From: Thalassiosira profunda
Taxonomy: Eukaryota > Bacillariophyta > Thalassiosirophyceae > Thalassiosirales > Thalassiosiraceae
Direction of reading: 5' to 3'
NCBI GenBank assembly: GCA_036939355.1
Contig: JALLAP010000821.1
Location: 1-10,177, forward strand
DNA: 10,177 nucleotides
Both the position numbers and the translations under genes were made by a program. Below, in pieces: positions 7,801 to 10,177 of the stretch; position 1 is the stretch's first letter; the number at the start of each line of letters is the position of its first letter. The notes beneath the pieces were generated by a model that saw nothing but the letters and a program-made list of their open reading frames with translations, did no database searches and had not been told where the DNA came from.

Positions 7801-9351
7801 ATTGCGCACCAACCACGCCAAAAGGGCAACGACCAGTAAGGAGAGCACGGCGCAGGATAGAATCAACCGCCAGTGCACGCCCGGCGTCCGGTCGACGCAC
7901 CACCCGATCCACGCGATGGACGAGGCGCACCGCTCAAGCAATTCCTCGCACACGCCCGGCGTGCGGTCGAGGCACCACCCGATCCACGTGATGGACGAGG
8001 CGCACCGCTCGAGCAATTCGTACACGCCCGGCGTCCGGTCGAGGCACCACCCGATCCACGCGAGCGACGAGGCGCACCGCTCGATCAGCTCCACGTGCAG
8101 GAGCTGCGTGCAGTCGACGCACCACCCGATCCACCCGATCCACGAGGCGCACCGCTCGATCAGCTCCACGTGCAGGAGCGGCGTGCGGTCGACGCACCAC
8201 CCGACCCACAAGAGCGGGACGGATGAGAAGAATTGCTGGCCGACCATCGCAGCACCAGCAGAACGCAGATCTTGCTGCTGCTGTGCGACCAACCAAAGCT
8301 CTCCGCACAGCTCCAGAATTGCCCCCGTATCGATGTAGGCCGGAGCACACCAGGCAACAACAACGCGAATGATGAACGTCGCGTTGATCCAACACAAGTA
8401 GATGCTGGTGATGGCGCTCCAAATGATGCAGTGGCATGCGTGTAGAATGCAATTGATGGCGACCATCGACAGATACACGGGCAGATACACGGCAATGCGA
8501 AAGCACCGGAGGTCGGTCAGGACCAGCAGTATCACCGGAATGGCGTTCAGGGCCAGCCAATCGGCCAGCAAATCGCTGCAATCTCTTTGCAGCACCACGG
8601 AGGCATCTCGAGAGTACAGGTTGCCCACGACGAACAGCAGCGCCAACGAAATCGTGGCGACGCACGCGAGGCATCCAAAAGCTGCTGTTGAACCATGCTC
8701 CTCCCCGGCGACAGGATACGGCCGTTTGCTCCACGGCGCTGCCGAGCCACCGCCTTTGCCTATCTTCCGGGAAATGCCACGCCCCCGCTTGATGTGCTTT
8801 TTGTTCTTCTTTTTCTTGGCGCCTTTCCTGCGTCGCCTCCGCGTCTGCCCCACGCACCTCTGCTCGCTCTTGCTCTTCCGCTCAGCTGCTTGAGTAGTAG
8901 CTCTGCCCACGCGATCGATATCGCAAGCGATCCGCAGCAGATAGAAAACCGCCACGCACCCCAGGACTGCCAGAAGTTTGGTGGCGGAGCTGAGCACGTC
9001 AGCCACAGCCGCGGGCGGCGTCAATTCGCCGTCGTTGGACGAATTCGGCGTCAAATCAATTGCTTCCAGCGTCGGCAATGACGACGCGGCCGCCGGGTCG
9101 GGAGGAGCAATGGCCAATGCCAGCAATGCCGAGAGAGCTGGCAGCCGCCGACGCGAAGACGTCAGGCAAGAGCTCGCCACCGCCGCCCATCGCGCCGTAC
9201 GCCTCGGGGCGGGCGTAGGAGAGGGGGGCAATGCCACCCGGGGCGGCGGCGATAGCGTTGGCAAAGGAGATTCGGCTGGCGAGGCGTCGCGTGCCAACAA
9301 CCCTCCTCCGCCGACAAAACAGGCGCCAATGATCACCGACAGAGTCCGCAT
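4837..9351 (-). CDS. Gene B: 1,504-residue mosaic membrane protein, function unknown
   Basis: The frame is uninterrupted from ATG 9351 (MRTLSVIIGACFVGGGGLLA, a good signal peptide) to TAG 4837-4839. Order of parts: a Pro/Ala/Ser-rich stretch to about 120; membrane helix 126-143; Arg/Lys block 171-192; helix 225-246; further hydrophobic segments about 268-338; five WIGWC repeats (382-492); helix 496-515; a Tudor/SH3-like domain (about 543-595, DVHFDD and PYYSIRLDDGREKQT); an acidic/Ser/Gly-rich linker; helix 694-708; basic nuclear-signal-like clusters (742-777); a globular region 787-1115; three 49-50-residue and three 35-residue repeats (1117-1365); and a Cys-rich tail with 11 Cys (1393-1484). 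I recognise no enzyme. The signal peptide and membrane helices conflict with the nuclear-type Tudor and basic motifs, so it may be a nuclear-envelope or ER protein, or a fusion of two genes. The ATG is the first in the frame. Confidence 0.7.
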   Translation of the reverse strand: MRTLSVIIGACFVGGGGLLARDASPAESPLPTLSPPPRVALPPSPTPAPRRTARWAAVASSCLTSSRRRLPALSALLALAIAPPDPAAASSLPTLEAIDLTPNSSNDGELTPPAAVADVLSSATKLLAVLGCVAVFYLLRIACDIDRVGRATTQAAERKSKSEQRCVGQTRRRRRKGAKKKKNKKHIKRGRGISRKIGKGGGSAAPWSKRPYPVAGEEHGSTAAFGCLACVATISLALLFVVGNLYSRDASVVLQRDCSDLLADWLALNAIPVILLVLTDLRCFRIAVYLPVYLSMVAINCILHACHCIIWSAITSIYLCWINATFIIRVVVAWCAPAYIDTGAILELCGELWLVAQQQQDLRSAGAAMVGQQFFSSVPLLWVGWCVDRTPLLHVELIERCASWIGWIGWCVDCTQLLHVELIERCASSLAWIGWCLDRTPGVYELLERCASSITWIGWCLDRTPGVCEELLERCASSIAWIGWCVDRTPGVHWRLILSCAVLSLLVVALLAWLVRNLAATSLSSASTEESVESSEPSVPLYKAGMRVHYKNAAGTSRAEILDVHFDDLLEPYYSIRLDDGREKQTDNAHISLLPGDGHAVTEEGGEKSEASRSASNSCNNASTEESAAPGESSARRIDNEAGDEGEGGSGNAKGEPGEPNGSGSPHKASKSRRTRGRGNASTSILSSSFSSGTLRWIIWIVCLLCLVHASEGSGNGASSNSGLAFGAAVGVAAGGGSPTLRRSKRTKRERSSPADNDAASSSEEPKAKRKAPRGRKAAATDDEKDDLPYFSDAHCNHRNIAISTLCKAWNVFLSRVAGIETADGEAPVYIPPLAPDNIDEVGAEDLVLLLILHYSPLELHINAIGEDHPAAATNDAGNIVSATWRYVHACVGATLYQNCFKMNVEPVAYPYGKTLETLFRPEDAKEMQAAYQEFLRTVLKMESKLLRVFLLSQEVKRKVASVFGRGLNTFHRQNPERFVSGKPNEVAVGYHPECIHNEKFHREATHRQWSKTNDMMFTAFRRMVDPLAAACTVAMDLFHDSDDALIQSLKEDTHEGTLSFLIANANSLVSILDECNPINVRNWARKNESDLLRRSGAKSLEDVVVSDGQRLVASRGGVTTGRMRRDAALHFAECIDAGMEKDEALKSVEAQFTKKHVSLLKGSMKGGRTSGDMRIEAALHFADRRAEGDTEAEALEAVKTISKEHHSLLKGAMEGGRTTGNMQTDAALHYAERRAAGDSPNAALESVRKNLSSKHANLQKAWRNGIGALNRVRKKAIADDRAGKPLTGIERIAADNYNSGIGAQNAVSKAAIADDRAGITLTGTKRKAADAFNRGIGKQNDNAKSAKEKKAKGEKLTEGEQAAVDVHKAAGFGATIAKALKKKDKILVRAPCLHTGADGELCGGYATATLESFYPRKGKRSATPKTCSNGSSCPKRRHYKWGLTKAKGCEVLGVLCCIEDDPEAMGNLRNLAGPTCRCLCVECSPNDERNEVHNGARRLGKKP
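5257..5559 (-). repeat. Three 35-residue GIG repeats in gene B (also at 2292-2594)
   Basis: Directly after the previous array, GIGALN, GIGAQN and GIGKQN start at residues 1266, 1301 and 1336, a period of exactly 35. Units one and two share AIADDRAG and LTG; the third is degenerate and Lys-rich (KEKKAKGEKLTEGE). The units look like charged helices joined by a Gly-Ile-Gly turn. Function is unknown; a nucleic-acid or protein-binding surface is possible given the positive charge. Confidence 0.7.
5560..6003 (-). repeat. Three 49-50-residue repeats in gene B (also at 2595-3038)
   Basis: Gene B residues 1117-1264 form three units, each starting GG-x-T-(T/S)-G-x-M, continuing with AALH(F/Y)A and a helix rich in Glu, Ala and Arg, and ending near KH-x-(S/N)LLKG-like text. 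The starts at 1117, 1167 and 1216 give periods of 50 and 49. The charged, Ala-rich pattern suggests paired helices, as in helical-repeat binding surfaces. The DNA units have diverged, so this array is much older than the 2,961-bp duplication, whose left copy carries the identical array. Confidence 0.75.
7876..8208 (-). repeat. Five tandem 72-75-bp units encoding WIGWC repeats
   Basis: CACCACCCGA starts at 7898, 7973, 8045, 8120 and 8195, so the periods are 75, 72, 75 and 75 bp. On the minus strand this gives five 24-25-residue repeats inside gene B, with consensus W(I/V)GWC(V/L)DRTPGV, a variable part, then ELLERCAS. Every unit keeps the Trp-Cys pair (first at residues 385-386, last at 484-485). 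All spacings are multiples of three, so copy changes keep the frame. The array lies outside the 2,961-bp duplication. I do not recognise the repeat family. Confidence 0.85.
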
Positions 9352-9419
9352 GATGGACAGTGCGCGACACCGACGAGTGCTCCGCCGCTACCGACCCGCG
9401 GGTTGGAGGCTGGCGTCCG

Positions 9420-9467
9420 TTGCAGCAAAGACGCGGCGACACGCGTTGCAACAATAATTTGCAACAA
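9420..9467. promoter_or_regulatory. Three TTGCARCAA repeats upstream of gene B
   Basis: TTGCAGCAA starts at 9420, and TTGCAACAA starts at 9446 and 9459. The spacings are 26 and 13 bp, multiples of 13. They sit about 70-115 bp upstream of the gene B ATG, where binding sites for a regulator would be expected. No known factor is assigned. Confidence 0.35.
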
Positions 9468-9681
9468 CCCCACGACGCGGCGTGCTGGCGCAGGAGGTCG
9501 ACACAGCTGGGTGGGCAAGTGGTGAGCGCCTGTGGATGGGGCGCGAGGACCGCCGACGAAATCTCGGTCGGTGGCGTCGTCAGCAGGGGCGGGTTGTGGT
9601 GCAGATTCTGATGTTGTGCTGTGTTGCTTTTGCTTTCGGCGCCTCGAAAAGCCAACTGACTGCGCCCGAGAGGGCGAAAAA

Positions 9682-9693
9682 ATGGCGCGCCAT
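9682..9693. promoter_or_regulatory. 12-bp palindrome ATGGCGCGCCAT, E2F-like
   Basis: This is a perfect palindrome after a run of six A. Its TGGCGCGCCA core contains the GGCGC half-site typical of E2F-family sites, which control S-phase genes in plants and animals. It lies between two divergent starts. Functional meaning is a guess, since GC-rich DNA makes such palindromes by chance. Confidence 0.25.
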
Positions 9694-9824
9694 CCTAAGC
9701 ACCTTGCCCATCCCCCACACGCACCGCTGCTCTCTCTCTCTAGAGGGCCGGTTGTTACATCAATTGGTTGTCGCGTCGCCGGCTGATTGTTGCATCGAGA
9801 ATAAATGCATAGCCGTCCCGCGGC

Positions 9825-10022
9825 ATGGCGGCAAAGGACCCCGCGGCGCCGCCGGCTACAGCCAGCAGCGGTAGCGCTGCGGCCGGCCGTCAAGAGCCGG
9901 CTGTCGGGAATGCACATGGCCCTGCACACGACCCCGAAGGAGACGAAGGATGGCACCGACGCCGGCGCGAGATGAAGGAGTGCACAGATGCGGCGCGCGG
10001 TCGGGTAGGCATGTGGGTTTAG
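9825..10022 (+). CDS. Possible first exon or small gene, hypothetical
   Basis: An ATG in a favourable context (GGCATGGCG) opens 65 codons ending at TAG 10020-10022. The product starts MAAKDPAAPPATASSGSAAA, is Ala/Pro/Gly-rich, then becomes charged (DEGWHRRRREMKECTDAARGR). It has no recognisable domain. The disordered start followed by a charged, helix-like end suggests an N-terminal exon that may splice onward out of the window; GTCGGG and GTAGGC near 9998-10005 are possible weak donors. It diverges from gene B. It could equally be a chance ORF in GC-rich DNA. Confidence 0.3.
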   Translation: MAAKDPAAPPATASSGSAAAGRQEPAVGNAHGPAHDPEGDEGWHRRRREMKECTDAARGRVGMWV

Positions 10023-10177
10023 TGGGAGGATCTCGTGCCGTAGGCGGGGGCTCCCCACGTGGGCCCCACCCCTAACAAACGGCACTCTAGCTTAGCGGCT
10101 CCTCCAGCGGGGCTTTGTTAGAGGAAGCTAGTGGGGCCTCCCCACGTGCCGTAGGTGGGGGCCCCCACTCCCCCACT
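10021..10177. repeat. G/C-rich inverted-repeat cluster at the right edge
   Basis: Two near-identical direct copies, CGTGCCGTAGG(C/T)GGGGGC and on, lie at 10034-10058 and 10145-10168. Between them are nested inverted pairs: GGCCCCAC (10062-10069) with GTGGGGCC (10131-10138), and TAACAAA (10073-10079) with TTTGTTA (10114-10120). CCCACGTGGG (10054-10063) is itself a palindrome. The segment starts AGTGGGAGGA and ends, read in reverse complement, AGTGGGGGAG. It could be a short non-autonomous element (MITE-like), a structured RNA region or the edge of a larger repeat; it has no coding content. Confidence 0.5.

Larger units (their letters stand above)
9352..9824. promoter_or_regulatory. Intergenic region between gene B and the possible gene at 9825
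   Basis: These 473 bp lie between divergent starts. Visible elements are three TTGCARCAA copies (9420-9467), a 12-bp palindrome (9682-9693), a CT-repeat tract (9730-9741), CAATTGG (a reversed CCAAT-like box, near 9761-9767) and a TTGTTGCAT close to the right-hand start (9787-9795). Frames that cross it have biased, low-complexity translations and no convincing domain. I read it as a bidirectional promoter region; transcription starts cannot be placed. Confidence 0.45.

Noticed and set aside
7876..8208. CRISPR-like array of 75-bp units
   Set aside because: There are no constant repeats separated by unique spacers. The whole unit is repeated in frame with codon-level variation inside a long protein.
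7802..8338. Plus-strand His/Arg-rich frames over the WIGWC repeats
   Set aside because: In-frame DNA repeats keep several frames open at once; the membrane-helix context exists only in the minus-strand gene B frame.
4837..9351. Gene B as a silica-associated (silaffin-like) protein
   Set aside because: The signal peptide, Lys runs and Ser-rich parts recall such proteins, but the multiple membrane helices, Tudor-like domain and Cys-rich tail do not fit, and no diagnostic motif is present.
9333..10085. Minus-strand 250-codon frame across the gene B upstream region
   Set aside because: It starts at GTG, is Arg/Ala/Pro-rich without a domain, overlaps the gene B start in another frame, and ends in the repeat-rich edge.

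Overview
This window looks like nuclear DNA from a protist, most likely a diatom or a related photosynthetic stramenopile. Three things point there. There is a good spliceosomal intron (GTGAGT donor, CTAAC branch site, CAG acceptor). The partial gene at the left edge looks like the F-box families that are expanded in diatoms. The long minus-strand protein carries a Tudor/SH3-like motif (PYYSIRLDDGREKQT) of a type I associate with diatom proteins. The organism call rests on remembered family features, not on a search.

Layout, left to right. (1) 1-226, minus: start of an F-box-like protein that runs off the left edge. (2) 227-348: short space between divergent genes. (3) 349-1849, plus: gene A, a probable type II membrane protein with a sugar-active beta-propeller-like lumenal domain. 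It is split by a 64-nt intron, and its 5' end is unresolved. (4) 1775-4735 and 4740-7700: two apparently identical 2,961-bp copies in direct tandem, separated by 4 bp (GGAA). (5) 4837-9351, minus: gene B, a 1,504-residue mosaic protein. It has a signal peptide, several membrane segments, five 24-25-residue WIGWC repeats, a Tudor-like domain, basic low-complexity stretches, three 49-50-residue repeats, three 35-residue repeats and a Cys-rich tail. (6) 9352-9824: putative divergent promoter region. (7) 9825-10022, plus: possible first exon of another gene. (8) 10021-10177: G/C-rich, inverted-repeat-rich segment at the right edge.

The central event is the tandem duplication. Before it happened, gene A (plus) and gene B (minus) converged, with only 22 bp between their stop codons. 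The duplicated block runs from the last 24 codons of gene A to codon ~551 of gene B. The outer edges therefore keep one intact gene A and one intact gene B. The inner junction joins a 5'-truncated gene B (no ATG, cut inside the Tudor-like domain) to a stub of the gene A 3' end. I saw no differences between the copies, so the event is either very recent or an assembly artefact.

I could not assign a biochemical function to gene B. Its mosaic architecture is the best candidate here for something undescribed.
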